64,000 bases of DNA, from contig NZ_FNFF01000002.1 in the NCBI RefSeq assembly GCF_900100315.1, forward strand, positions 310,001-374,000, written 5' to 3'. Source of the DNA: Streptomyces indicus. GTDB lineage: Bacteria > Actinomycetota > Actinomycetes > Streptomycetales > Streptomycetaceae. The translations under genes and the position numbers were made by a program. The notes below the pieces were generated by a model, which saw only the letters and a list, made by a program, of their open reading frames with translations, was not told the DNA's origin and searched no databases. Position 1 is the first letter of the stretch. Every line of letters starts with the position of its first letter. Shown piece after piece: positions 51,556 through 59,966 of the stretch.

Positions 51556-52413
51556 TCAGCCGAAGCGCCCCGAGATGTAGTCCTCCGTCCTGCGGTCGGA
51601 GGGGTTGGAGAAGATGCGTGCCGTCTCGTCGTACTCGACGAGCCGCCCGTGCCGCTCGCCCTTGTCGTCCACATCCGCCGTGAAGAAGGCCGTGCGGTGC
51701 GAGACCCGGGCCGCCTGCTGCATGTTGTGCGTGACGACGATGATCGTGAACTCCTCGGCCAGCTTCTCCATCAGGTCCTCGATCTTGGCCGTGGCGATCG
51801 GGTCGAGCGAGGAGCAGGGCTCGTCCATGAGGATCACCTCCGGCTTCACCGCGATGGTGCGGGCGATGCACAGGCGCTGCTGCTGGCCGCCGGAGAGCGC
51901 GAGGGCCGAGGTCTTGAGCTTGTCCTTGACCTCCTCCCAGAGCGCCGCGTGCGTGAGGGTCTCCTCGACGAGGTCGTCGACGTTGCCCTTGAACCCGCCC
52001 ACCCGGGGCCCGTAGGCGATGTTGTCGTAGATGGACTTCGGGAAGGGGTTGGGCTTCTGGAAGACCATGCCGATCCGCCGGCGCACCTCGATGGGGTCGA
52101 CCTCGCGTCCGTACAGGTCCTCGTTGTGATAGTGGATCTTGCCGTGCACGCGGGCGGTGGGCACGAGGTCGTTCATGCGGTTGAAGCAGCGCAGGACCGT
52201 GGACTTGCCGCAGCCGGAAGGGCCGATCATGGCGGTGATCTGGCGGTCGCCGATGGACATGTTGACGTCGCGCACGGCCTCGTGGTCGCCGTAGAACACG
52301 GAGAGTCCGCCGACCTCGAAGACCGCTTCCGCGAGCGAGCGGGCCTGCCGGTAGGAGACCTGGGGGGTGCGGGTGCCGCCGCCGGCGGCTCCGGAGGTGT
52401 CGGGGGTCGTCAT
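51556..52413 (-). CDS. pstB: phosphate ABC transporter ATP-binding protein
   Basis: The 285-residue ATPase has Walker [10 protein letters not shown], the Q-loop [10 protein letters not shown], signature [15 protein letters not shown], Walker [13 protein letters not shown] and switch [12 protein letters not shown], exactly as in PstB. It energises phosphate import with PstC/PstA. It is the last gene of the pstSCAB operon, transcribed leftward. Confidence 0.97.
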   Translation of the reverse strand: MTTPDTSGAAGGGTRTPQVSYRQARSLAEAVFEVGGLSVFYGDHEAVRDVNMSIGDRQITAMIGPSGCGKSTVLRCFNRMNDLVPTARVHGKIHYHNEDLYGREVDPIEVRRRIGMVFQKPNPFPKSIYDNIAYGPRVGGFKGNVDDLVEETLTHAALWEEVKDKLKTSALALSGGQQQRLCIARTIAVKPEVILMDEPCSSLDPIATAKIEDLMEKLAEEFTIIVVTHNMQQAARVSHRTAFFTADVDDKGERHGRLVEYDETARIFSNPSDRRTEDYISGRFG

Positions 52414-52453
52414 TGCGGGCTCCAGACGGGGATACGGGGGTACGGCACCGCAC

Positions 52454-53359
52454 TCACCACCGGCGCGCGTACCGGTTGCGCAGCCAGATGGCCAGGGAGT
52501 TCATCGCGAGCAGGATCACCAGGAGGATCACGATCGCCGCGGACGCCAGGGCCACGAACTCGGCCCGTGACTGGCTGATCCAGTTGAAGATCTGAATCGG
52601 CAGGACCGTGAACTCGCTCTGGATCCCTGTGGGGTTGAAGGTGATGAAGGTCAGGCCGCCGAGCAGCAGCAGCGGCGCGGCCTCGCCGATCGCGCGGGAC
52701 AGCGCGAGGATCGAGCCGGTCGCCATGCCGGGCACGGCGGCGGGCAGGACCTGCCGCCAGATCGTCTGCCACTGCGTGGCGCCGAGAGCGAGCGAGGCCT
52801 GGCGGATGGACTGCGGGACCGCCCGGATCGCCTCGCGCGAGGCGATGATGACGATCGGCAGGACGAGCAGCGAGAGGGTCAGCGAGGCGGTGAGCACCGT
52901 CTGGCCGAAGCCGAGCCCCCGGGAGATCACGCCGAGTCCGAGGATCCCGTAGACGATGGACGGTACGGCCGCGAGGTTCTGGATGTTGATCTCGATGACC
53001 TTGTTCCACCAGCGGTCCGGATCGGCGTACTCCTCCAGGTAGATGGCCGCGAGGATGCCGGTCGGCAGACAGTAGACGGCCGTGAAGGCGATCACCCAGA
53101 GCGTGCCCATGATCGCGGACTGGGCGCCGGCGTTGGTGGGGTCGATGATGTCCGGGAAGTTCGACCAGATACGGGAGTCCAGGCGCGGCCACGCCTCGAC
53201 CACCACGTACAGGAGCAGGCCCGCGAGGAAGACCACGCCGACCGCGAGCGAGGCCCACAGGCCGAGCCGGAAGAATCGCTCGCGCAGGGGGGTGCCGCGG
53301 CCCTTCAGGCGCGGCGGCGGCAGGGCGGGTGCGTCCTGCGTGACGACGGGGGCGCCCAT
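52454..53359 (-). CDS. pstA: phosphate ABC transporter permease
   Basis: The 301-residue product has six membrane segments and the EAA-like motif [53 protein letters not shown], typical of PstA. ATG 53359 overlaps the pstC stop by one base (TGATG). It forms the membrane channel with PstC. Confidence 0.96.
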   Translation of the reverse strand: MGAPVVTQDAPALPPPRLKGRGTPLRERFFRLGLWASLAVGVVFLAGLLLYVVVEAWPRLDSRIWSNFPDIIDPTNAGAQSAIMGTLWVIAFTAVYCLPTGILAAIYLEEYADPDRWWNKVIEINIQNLAAVPSIVYGILGLGVISRGLGFGQTVLTASLTLSLLVLPIVIIASREAIRAVPQSIRQASLALGATQWQTIWRQVLPAAVPGMATGSILALSRAIGEAAPLLLLGGLTFITFNPTGIQSEFTVLPIQIFNWISQSRAEFVALASAAIVILLVILLAMNSLAIWLRNRYARRW

Positions 53360-54309
53360 CACTCGTACACCTCCCGGTACTTGCGGACGAGGCGGATGCT
53401 GATCAGGTTCATCACCAGCGTCAGGACGAACAGCAGCGAGCCCACCGCGAAGATGGTCTTGTAGCCGATCGAGCCGACCGGGACGTCGCCGATGCCGGCG
53501 GCCGCGATGAAGGCGGTCATGGTCTGCATGCCTTCGAGCGGGTTCCAGGACAGGTTGGGACGCAGGCCCGCGGCGATGGCGACGATCATGGTCTCGCCGA
53601 TCGCGCGCGAGATGCCGAGCACCACCGCGGCCACGATGCCGGACAGGGCCGCCGGGAAGACCACGCGCGTGGAGACCTGCATCCGCGAGGAGCCCAGGGC
53701 GAACGCGCCGTCGCGCAGGGCCCGCGGCACCGCGGCCATGGCGTCCTCGGAGAGCGAGGCGATGGTCGGGATGATCATGATGCCCATGACGAAGCCCGCG
53801 GAGAGCGCGTTGAAGATCTGCGGCGGCTCGTCGAACCACCAGTGGTCGCGCAGGAAGGGCGTGATCGCCTTGAGCGCGAAGAAGCCGTAGACGACGGTCG
53901 GGATGCCGGCGAGGACTTCGAGCACCGGCTTGAAGACCGTGCGGGTGCGCGGACTCGCGTACTCGCTCAGGTAGACGGCCGCGCCGAGCCCCAGCGGCAC
54001 CGCGACGACCAGCGCGATCAGGGTGATCAGGAGGGTGGCACCGACCAGCGGCAGCACACCGAACTCCGGCGGGTTGAACAGCGCCGCCCACTCCGTACCG
54101 GTGAGGAACTCACCGATGCCGATCTCGGCGAAGAAGTCCCGGGTCGGCGGGATGAGGGCGACCACGATCCCGACGGTGGTCAGCACCGAGACCAGCGAGG
54201 CGGCCACCAGGAGGACCTTGACGGCCTGCTCGCCGTAGCGCGGCTGGGACCGCTTCAGGAACCCGGGGGTCCCCGAAGCGGTCCGCTGCCTCTGCTGCGG
54301 GACGCTCAT
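53359..54309 (-). CDS. pstC: phosphate ABC transporter permease
   Basis: The 316-residue product starts at ATG 54309. It has six membrane helices and the EAA-like ALRDGAFALGSSRMQVSTRVVFPAALSGIVAAVVLGISRAIGETMIV, plus PTVVYGFFALKAITPFLRD, as in PstC. It lies between pstS and pstA with 4-bp and 1-bp overlaps. Confidence 0.96.
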   Translation of the reverse strand: MSVPQQRQRTASGTPGFLKRSQPRYGEQAVKVLLVAASLVSVLTTVGIVVALIPPTRDFFAEIGIGEFLTGTEWAALFNPPEFGVLPLVGATLLITLIALVVAVPLGLGAAVYLSEYASPRTRTVFKPVLEVLAGIPTVVYGFFALKAITPFLRDHWWFDEPPQIFNALSAGFVMGIMIIPTIASLSEDAMAAVPRALRDGAFALGSSRMQVSTRVVFPAALSGIVAAVVLGISRAIGETMIVAIAAGLRPNLSWNPLEGMQTMTAFIAAAGIGDVPVGSIGYKTIFAVGSLLFVLTLVMNLISIRLVRKYREVYE

Positions 54310-55292
54310 GACGTGTGCTGTGCACGCAGCTTGTCGAGGGCCGACTTGAGTGCGGTCTCCTGCTCCGTGTTCAGCGGCACGAAGAGGGCCTTCTCCGCGA
54401 TCTCGGCGTGCTTCTCGACGTAGAACTCGACGAAGGCCTCGACCTCGGCACGGTCGAGTGCCTTGGCGCTGGGGTAGATGAACAGCGGCCTGGACAGCGG
54501 CTTGTACGAGCCGTCCTGGACCGTCTCGGTGGTGGGCTCGACACAGCCGTCGCCGGCGTCGACCTTCACGACCTTGAGCTTGTCCTTGTTCTCCTCGTAG
54601 TAGGACAGGCCGAAGTAGCCGAGGCCGCCCTTGGATCCGGAGACGCCCTGGATGATGACGTTGTCGTCCTCGCTCGGCGAGTAGTCGGTGCGCGAGGCGC
54701 CGTCCTCGCCGTTGATCGCCTCGGTGAAGTACTCGAAGGTGCCCGAGTCCGTGCCGGGGCCGAAGAGCTCCAGCTTCTCGTCGGGGAACTCCGGGTCGAC
54801 CTGGTTCCAGTTGTTCACCTTCGACTTGGGCTCCCAGATCTTCTTGAGCTGGTCGACGGTGAGGCACTCGGCCCAGTCGTTGTCCTTGCTGACGACCACC
54901 GACAGGCCGTCGTTGGCGACCTGGAACTCCTCGTACGCGATCTTCTTGCCCTCGCAGGCCGTCTTCTCCTCGTCCTTGATCGGGCGGGAGGCGTCCGAGA
55001 TGTCGGTCTCGCCGGCGCAGAACTTCTCGAAGCCGCCGCCCGTGCCCGAAGTGCCGACGGTGACCTTGACCCCGGAATTCTCGGCCTGGAAGAGCTGGGC
55101 CGCGGCGGAGGACAGCGGCGCGACGGTGGAGGAGCCGTCGATCCGGATGTTGCCCTTCAGATCGCCGCCCTTGCCGCCTCCTCCTCCGCCGCCGCCGGCG
55201 TCCTCGCCTCCGCAGGCGGTGGCGGCGAGCAGAAGGGCGGCGGTGAGGGCCAGCGGAGTCCTGGCCCGGCGCAGCGCAGTGGATGTGTTCAC
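54306..55292 (-). CDS. pstS: phosphate-binding lipoprotein
   Basis: GTG 55292 opens a 328-residue protein. The lipobox LAATACGGE gives lipidation at Cys27, then a glycine-rich linker and a periplasmic-binding fold: IRIDGSSTVAPLSSAAAQLF, VGTSGTGGGFEKFC, DISDASRPIK and GPGTDSGTFEYF, all phosphate-binding loops of PstS. It delivers phosphate to PstCAB. It heads the operon; PHO-box-like repeats lie upstream. Confidence 0.97.
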   Translation of the reverse strand: MNTSTALRRARTPLALTAALLLAATACGGEDAGGGGGGGGKGGDLKGNIRIDGSSTVAPLSSAAAQLFQAENSGVKVTVGTSGTGGGFEKFCAGETDISDASRPIKDEEKTACEGKKIAYEEFQVANDGLSVVVSKDNDWAECLTVDQLKKIWEPKSKVNNWNQVDPEFPDEKLELFGPGTDSGTFEYFTEAINGEDGASRTDYSPSEDDNVIIQGVSGSKGGLGYFGLSYYEENKDKLKVVKVDAGDGCVEPTTETVQDGSYKPLSRPLFIYPSAKALDRAEVEAFVEFYVEKHAEIAEKALFVPLNTEQETALKSALDKLRAQHTS

Positions 55293-55384
55293 GACTCACG
55301 ACCCTCGCGTCGGCCGGGGTGTGCCCGGCGCCGTGGACCGGGCTCGGAGAGGGCCCGGTCGGAATACTCCGGATCGAAGTCCTC

Positions 55385-55428
55385 GGGTGTGAACCCTCGG
55401 TGTACGCGGACGCGGAAGGACATGAACG
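55385..55428 (-). promoter_or_regulatory. PHO-box-like repeats upstream of pstS
   Basis: On the minus strand, GGTTCACACCC (55385-55395) and CGTTCATGTCC (55418-55428) match the Streptomyces PhoP box unit (GTTCA-type 11-mers). They lie 93 to 136 bp upstream of the GTG start. Only two good units were seen, spaced 33 bp (three units). Confidence 0.6.
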
Positions 55429-55506
55429 CGGGACAGTCTTTGCCCGTACGTTGTTGACAGTCCCAACTCCGCTTTCGCGGCGGGGAGTTGAGGGCGCGCA
55501 CGAGAA

Positions 55507-55536
55507 AGCCCACCGACGCACGCGCGCCGGTGGGCT
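55507..55536. terminator. terminator after the EF-hand gene
   Basis: AGCCCACCG (55507-55515) pairs with CGGTGGGCT (55528-55536), a 9-bp stem with a 12-nt loop, 11 bp beyond the leftward EF-hand stop. It isolates that gene from pstS. Confidence 0.75.
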
Positions 55537-55546
55537 CAGCTCCTGC

Positions 55547-55759
55547 TCACTTGTTCAGGTGCGTCCAGAACTCGTCGAAGGAGAGCTTCTTGTCGCCGTC
55601 GAGGTCCTGGGCGCGTATGACGGCCTCGGCCACCGACTCGGTGACGTTCCAGTCGCCGCCCTGGGCGAGCGCGGTCTTGAACTCGGCCGCGGTGATGAGA
55701 CCGTCACCATCCGTGTCGATCCGGTCGAACTGCGCGCGTGCCGCCTCGATGTCGGCCAT
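55547..55759 (-). CDS. EF-hand calcium-binding protein
   Basis: The 70-residue product (start 55759, ADIEAARAQFDRIDTDGDG) has two EF-hands: DTDGDGLITAAEF and DLDGDKKLSFDEF, each with the 12-residue Ca2+-binding loop D-x-D-x-D-G. It is a small calmodulin-like calcium sensor or buffer of the type common in Streptomyces. Confidence 0.92.
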   Translation of the reverse strand: MADIEAARAQFDRIDTDGDGLITAAEFKTALAQGGDWNVTESVAEAVIRAQDLDGDKKLSFDEFWTHLNK

Positions 55760-55855
55760 GGCTTCCACCCCTTCTTGGTGCTGAACTGACCGGGTCAGAT
55801 TAACGACCCGGATGTACGGGGTCGTCGGGGGCCTCGGCTCGGGGCGACCGGCCTC

Positions 55856-56770
55856 TCAGCGGCCGAGCTCGGCCTCCAGGGCCGCAAGGACCCAGGCGAA
55901 CTCCTCCTGGTACCGCGGCCCCTCCGCCACCCCGCGCACGCGCGCGATCAGCTCCCGCAGCCGGGCCACCTCCGCCTGGCTCGCGGACCGCATCAGCTCC
56001 AGGACGTGCGCGCGGTCCGCGTCCCCGAGCAGCTCCGCGAGGACCTCCCTGGCGGCCGCCGAGTCGGGTGCCACGCCCCGCCGCCGCGCCTCGCCCGCGT
56101 GGTGCACGAGCCGGCTCATGAACCACAGCGAGCTGCCGGGCGGGGTGGCGGGCGTGCGGCCCGCCGCGTTGAACTCGATCACCTCGCGCATCGACCTCCG
56201 GAACCCGGGGTCCTGCAACATCTCGGCCAGCTCCACCCAGGCGTCGACCTGCTCCGGCGTGGGGTCCTCGGGCAGGTCCGGGATGCCGAACTGGAGGCGC
56301 GTACGGATGTCGGGGTCGGTGGTGTCCAGGCCTCCGAACACCTCGGCGGTGAACTCGTCGACGATGCGCTTGCGTTCGGCGGCGGACAGCCGCGCCAGCT
56401 TGTTCATCAGGGTCATCTCCTCTGCGGTCGAACCGCGTGCGGCCACGGTGGCGAGGACGGCCCGGGTCACCTTGAGGCTGCTGATCTGCGCGTCGAGGGC
56501 GCGCACATGCCGTGCCGCGACCTGCGCGACCGTGACCTGTCCGGCCAGTACGGCCCGTACGTCGTCCAGGCCGAGGCCCAGGTCGCGCAGGGTGCGGACG
56601 AGTTCGAGGCGGGCCACGGATGCGGCGTCGTACAGCCGGTAGTTGCCCTCGCTGCGGGCAACCACCGGCAGCGCGCCCGCGTCCGACCAGTAGCGGATGG
56701 TGCGCACCGGAAGCCCGGTGCGCCGGGCGAGCTGCCCGATGGTGAACAGCTCGGGGCCGTCGTCGATCAT
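55856..56770 (-). CDS. MerR-family regulator
   Basis: The 304-residue product starts at ATG 56770. The winged helix is FTIGQLARRTGLPVRTIRYWSDAGALPVVARSEGNYRLYDAASVARL, and a dimerisation helix follows; the longer C-terminal domain (about 120-304) may bind an effector. It is divergent from the GNAT gene (starts 68 bp apart) and probably regulates it and itself. Confidence 0.9.
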   Translation of the reverse strand: MIDDGPELFTIGQLARRTGLPVRTIRYWSDAGALPVVARSEGNYRLYDAASVARLELVRTLRDLGLGLDDVRAVLAGQVTVAQVAARHVRALDAQISSLKVTRAVLATVAARGSTAEEMTLMNKLARLSAAERKRIVDEFTAEVFGGLDTTDPDIRTRLQFGIPDLPEDPTPEQVDAWVELAEMLQDPGFRRSMREVIEFNAAGRTPATPPGSSLWFMSRLVHHAGEARRRGVAPDSAAAREVLAELLGDADRAHVLELMRSASQAEVARLRELIARVRGVAEGPRYQEEFAWVLAALEAELGR

Positions 56771-56838
56771 GGAGAGGAGTCTGTGCCTTCCAGTGGGTGG
56801 AGACTCAAGCGGTCCCACTCGATCTCGGGGGTACGAGG

Positions 56839-57480
56839 ATGAACAGCACGCTCGGCCGGATTCTGGCGGACGCGGCGGCCGGCCGCTTCCCGGCGCCGGA
56901 CGGCACGACCACCATCGTGCCGCAGCCGAACCCGCGCGACGCGGGCGTCATCGCCTTCACGGCCCACTCGGTCGTCTTCACCGACGAGGACCCGGCCTGG
57001 GTGCGCGAGACCCTCGCCGCGCTGGACTGCGACGCGCTCGCGGCGACGATGAACCCGCGGTTCCTGGCGGCGTTCATGGAGCGGACGGGGCGGCGTACGG
57101 ACACGGTCGACCTGATGACCTGTGCGACGCCGTTGAGCGGTGAACTCCCGGTCGCCCTGCGGGAGATCGAGGACGTGGACCATCCGCGGGTGGTCTCCGC
57201 GCGCAAGCGTCGCGACGACGTACGGGTGTGGACCGCCGAGGGCGGAGTGCTCACCGTGGGGCGCGGCCTCGGCGGGCGCTGGGAGACCTCGGTCGAGGTG
57301 GACGAGGCGGCCCGCCACCGGGGACTCGGGCGCAGACTCGCGCTCGCGGCCCGCCACCTCGTACCGGATGACACCGTGGTCTGGGCGCAGGTATCGCCGG
57401 GCAATGCACGCAGCCTGCGGGTGTTCCAGGCGGCGGGGTACCGGCCGATGGGGTCCGAGGCCGTGTTCTTCGCGGGCTGA
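56839..57480 (+). CDS. GNAT-family N-acetyltransferase
   Basis: The 213-residue product starts at ATG 56839 with GGGGG about 7 nt upstream. The GNAT core is in the C-terminal part: SVEVDEAARHRGLGRRLALAARHLV with the acetyl-CoA P-loop, then QVSPGNARSLRVFQAAGYRPMGSEAVFFAG. The N-terminal half may be a second divergent GNAT-like domain. The acyl acceptor is unknown. Confidence 0.85.
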   Translation: MNSTLGRILADAAAGRFPAPDGTTTIVPQPNPRDAGVIAFTAHSVVFTDEDPAWVRETLAALDCDALAATMNPRFLAAFMERTGRRTDTVDLMTCATPLSGELPVALREIEDVDHPRVVSARKRRDDVRVWTAEGGVLTVGRGLGGRWETSVEVDEAARHRGLGRRLALAARHLVPDDTVVWAQVSPGNARSLRVFQAAGYRPMGSEAVFFAG

Positions 57481-57504
57481 ACATCGCCGTACGGCCAAAG
57501 AAGA

Positions 57505-57543
57505 ACCGGGTGCGGGCGCCTCCGAGTAGCGTCCGCACCCGGT
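57505..57543. terminator. bidirectional terminator
   Basis: ACCGGGTGCGG (57505-57515) pairs with CCGCACCCGGT (57533-57543). It lies between the convergent GNAT and beta-propeller genes. Confidence 0.8.
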
Positions 57544-57577
57544 GGTCTCCGGGAGGGTCTTCCGTGGACTGCGAGGG

Positions 57578-58807
57578 TCAGCGGAAGATGCCGGTGTGGC
57601 CGAGCGAGTAGCGGCCGGGCTGCGGGTAGACCGCGAGTCCGTGCGGGCCGCCGCCGACCGGGATACGGGCCAGCTGGACCCCGCTGTGCGTGTCGATGGC
57701 GTACACCTCGGAGTCGTAACGCCCCGAGAGCCACAGCACGTTGCCGTCGGCCGAGACGCCGCCCATGTCCGGGGAGCCGCCGTCCGGCAGCCACCACTTC
57801 TTGGTGAGCTTGTTCTTGCCGAAGTCGAAGACGGAGATGGAGCCCTCGCCGCGGTTGGGGATGTACATCTCCTTGGAGTCGCGCGAGATGTACAGGCCGT
57901 GGCAGCCCTTGCCGGTCGGCATGAGCTTCGGCGTCGTGAACTTCTCGCCGTCGAGGACCCACATGCCGTGCGCCATCATGTCGGCGATGTAGAAGGTCTT
58001 GCCGTCGGGCGAGATCTTCACGTCCTGCGGCATCGCGCCCTCGAAGGGCAGCTTCATCTGGCCGACGACCTTCATCTTCTCGGTGTCGACCTTGAGCAGT
58101 TCGGCCGAGAACTCGCAGGACACGATGAAGTAGCGCCCGTCGAGCGAGAAGTCGGCGTGGTTCACGCCGTAGCAGCTCACCGGCTCGGTGTGCTGGCGCT
58201 TCATGGTCTGCGGGTCGCGGAAGACCAGCTCGCGGTCGAGCGAGGCCATCACGATGGCGTGCTTGCCGTTCGGCGTGAAGTAGAGGTTGTACGGGTCGTG
58301 CACCTCGACGTCGGCGCCCTTGCGCTTGGCGGTGCGCGGGTCGAGCGGGGTGAGCGTGTGCCCGCGGTTGTTGTTGACCCAGAGGGTCTTCATGTCCCAG
58401 GACGGCACGACGTGCTGGGGCTGGGTGCCGGTCTCGATGGTGTCGACCACCTGGAAGGTGTTGGGGTCGATCACCGAGACGGTGTTGTCGTTGGTGTTCG
58501 GGACGTAGACCCGTTCCTTGACGGTCTTCATGAACGGCGACAGGTTGTTCGGCCGGTTCGCCGCGTAGAGGTCCTTGGGGTTCTCCACCGGCGGCATGCC
58601 GGGCAGCCCGTAGACGGGCTTGGGCCCGGCCGGCTTGAGTGCGGCCTGCTGGGCGGCCGGGTCCTTGGCCGGCTGCTCCGGGCTGCCGCAGGCGGCGAGC
58701 GCGGCCGCCGTGGCGACCAGGCCGGCGGCGAGCAGCCGGGTCCGGTGCGAGGTGGCGAGGCGGGTCCTGTCCGCGGGTCTCATCGGGTTCTTGTACGGGG
58801 GTCTCAT
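57578..58807 (-). CDS. YncE-like beta-propeller lipoprotein
   Basis: The 409-residue product starts at 58807 (its start overlaps the deacetylase stop, ATGA); Met at 58783 is also possible. The lipobox ALAACGS marks a lipoprotein. The body has repeated YVTN-type blades (RVYVPNTNDNTVSVIDPNTFQVVDTIETGTQPQHV and EMYIPNRGEGSISVFDFGKNKL), each with a V-x-D or similar closing strand. It probably binds a ligand or scaffold on the cell surface. Confidence 0.85.
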   Translation of the reverse strand: MRPPYKNPMRPADRTRLATSHRTRLLAAGLVATAAALAACGSPEQPAKDPAAQQAALKPAGPKPVYGLPGMPPVENPKDLYAANRPNNLSPFMKTVKERVYVPNTNDNTVSVIDPNTFQVVDTIETGTQPQHVVPSWDMKTLWVNNNRGHTLTPLDPRTAKRKGADVEVHDPYNLYFTPNGKHAIVMASLDRELVFRDPQTMKRQHTEPVSCYGVNHADFSLDGRYFIVSCEFSAELLKVDTEKMKVVGQMKLPFEGAMPQDVKISPDGKTFYIADMMAHGMWVLDGEKFTTPKLMPTGKGCHGLYISRDSKEMYIPNRGEGSISVFDFGKNKLTKKWWLPDGGSPDMGGVSADGNVLWLSGRYDSEVYAIDTHSGVQLARIPVGGGPHGLAVYPQPGRYSLGHTGIFR

Positions 58808-59580
58808 GAGGTCAGCAGCTCCGTGGTGGTCACCGCGCTGAGGTCGCGGCGGGCGAGTTCTTCCAGGACGGCCGGGAGCGCGGCGACCGTGTCCGCGTAC
58901 CCGAAGTGCAGACTCACCACGGATCCGCCGCGCACCGAGCCGGTGACGTTGCGGACCACGGCCTGGGCGCCGGGCGAGGTGAAGTCCAGGGAGTCCGTGT
59001 CGTACGACAGGACGTGCGGGTAGCCGGCCCGGCGGGCCAGCTTCTGTACGAGCGGGCTCGCCTGCTGCGTACGGGAGGGGCGGAACCACGTGCCGATCGA
59101 GCCGGTCAGCCGGCGCAGGCGGTCCGCGCAGCCGGTGATCTCGGCGAAGGCCTCGGCCTCGGAGAGCTGGTTGATGTCGAGGTGGCGCAGGGTGTGGTTG
59201 CCCAGTTCATGGCCGCCGTCGAGGATGCGGCGGGCGATCTCGGGATACCGGTCGAGCCAGCTGCCGACGGCGAGCACCGTGACGCGGGCGCCGGCCTGCT
59301 CGGCCTGCTCCAGGAGCCGGCGGGCGGTCTTCGGGTCGCCCTGGCCGTGGAAGGTGAGCGCGACCTGGCGCTTGGTGCGGGGGCCGTGCTCGATCTGGGC
59401 GGGGAGGCCGGGGAAGCGGCGCGGTCCGGGCGCGGGCGGCGGGGCGGACGGGCGGGCGGACGCCGGCGCCTCGGGGGCGGGCCGGCCCGCGGAGCAGGCC
59501 GTGCCGAGCGGGCTCCCGGCGAGGGCGAGCAGGGCGGCGGCGCGCAGAGCACCGCGGCGGTCGGTGGTCACGGCGCCCAT
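58804..59580 (-). CDS. NodB-fold polysaccharide deacetylase-like protein
   Basis: The 258-residue product has an N-terminal signal (RRGALRAAALLALAGSPLGTACS, a lipobox-like end) and a NodB domain. The HxxxH metal pair is present (GGHELGNHTLRHLD) with WFRPSRTQ. The usual TFDDG motif is LTFHGQGD, so the catalytic Asp is absent. It may be inactive or use another base. It is coupled to the beta-propeller gene (ATGA overlap). Confidence 0.85.
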   Translation of the reverse strand: MGAVTTDRRGALRAAALLALAGSPLGTACSAGRPAPEAPASARPSAPPPAPGPRRFPGLPAQIEHGPRTKRQVALTFHGQGDPKTARRLLEQAEQAGARVTVLAVGSWLDRYPEIARRILDGGHELGNHTLRHLDINQLSEAEAFAEITGCADRLRRLTGSIGTWFRPSRTQQASPLVQKLARRAGYPHVLSYDTDSLDFTSPGAQAVVRNVTGSVRGGSVVSLHFGYADTVAALPAVLEELARRDLSAVTTTELLTS

Positions 59581-59899
59581 TTAAAGGGGCTATCGCATAA
59601 AAGGTAATGATTGACCCAATTCGGGACTGTCGCGGGTCGCGGGCCCCGAGGGCGGCCCAGCCGCCCGGCCACTCACCGTTCAGCTTGCGGAGCGCTTATT
59701 TAGCCGATGTTTACAAGGTCAGTGCTCCATCTCACCAAAGATTCATTATCAAACTGTCAGCATTTGTGCCGCTATGTCCAAGTAAGGACCTTTGGCTTGG
59801 AGACCCCCCGTCTGCCATAGTCGGAGACACGCGATGCCCATTGACCCGAGCATTCGCCCATACGACCGTGGATCACACCCCCCAAGATCCGCGGCGCAC
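59581..59899. other. AT-rich intergenic region upstream of the deacetylase-like gene
   Basis: This 319-bp stretch has much lower GC than its neighbours, with runs such as AAAGATTCATTATCAAACTG. No gene is convincing. It should hold the leftward promoter of the deacetylase-like operon, whose start follows a short AT-rich leader. Confidence 0.5.
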
Positions 59900-59949
59900 G
59901 CAGAAGCCCCCAAGGCAGCCGTCACCCCCGGCGCGATGGGGGCTTCTGC
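59900..59949. terminator. terminator after the choice-of-anchor gene
   Basis: GCAGAAGCCCCCA (59900-59912) pairs with TGGGGGCTTCTGC (59937-59949), a 13-bp perfect stem with a 24-nt loop, just past the leftward stop at 59967. Confidence 0.85.
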
Positions 59950-59966
59950 ATGTCCGCGTCCGGGAC

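Noticed and set aside
54091..55521. PstC frame open far upstream of ATG 54309
   Set aside because: The upstream part is a shifted reading of pstS; ATG 54309 gives a normal PstC length and a 4-bp overlap with pstS.
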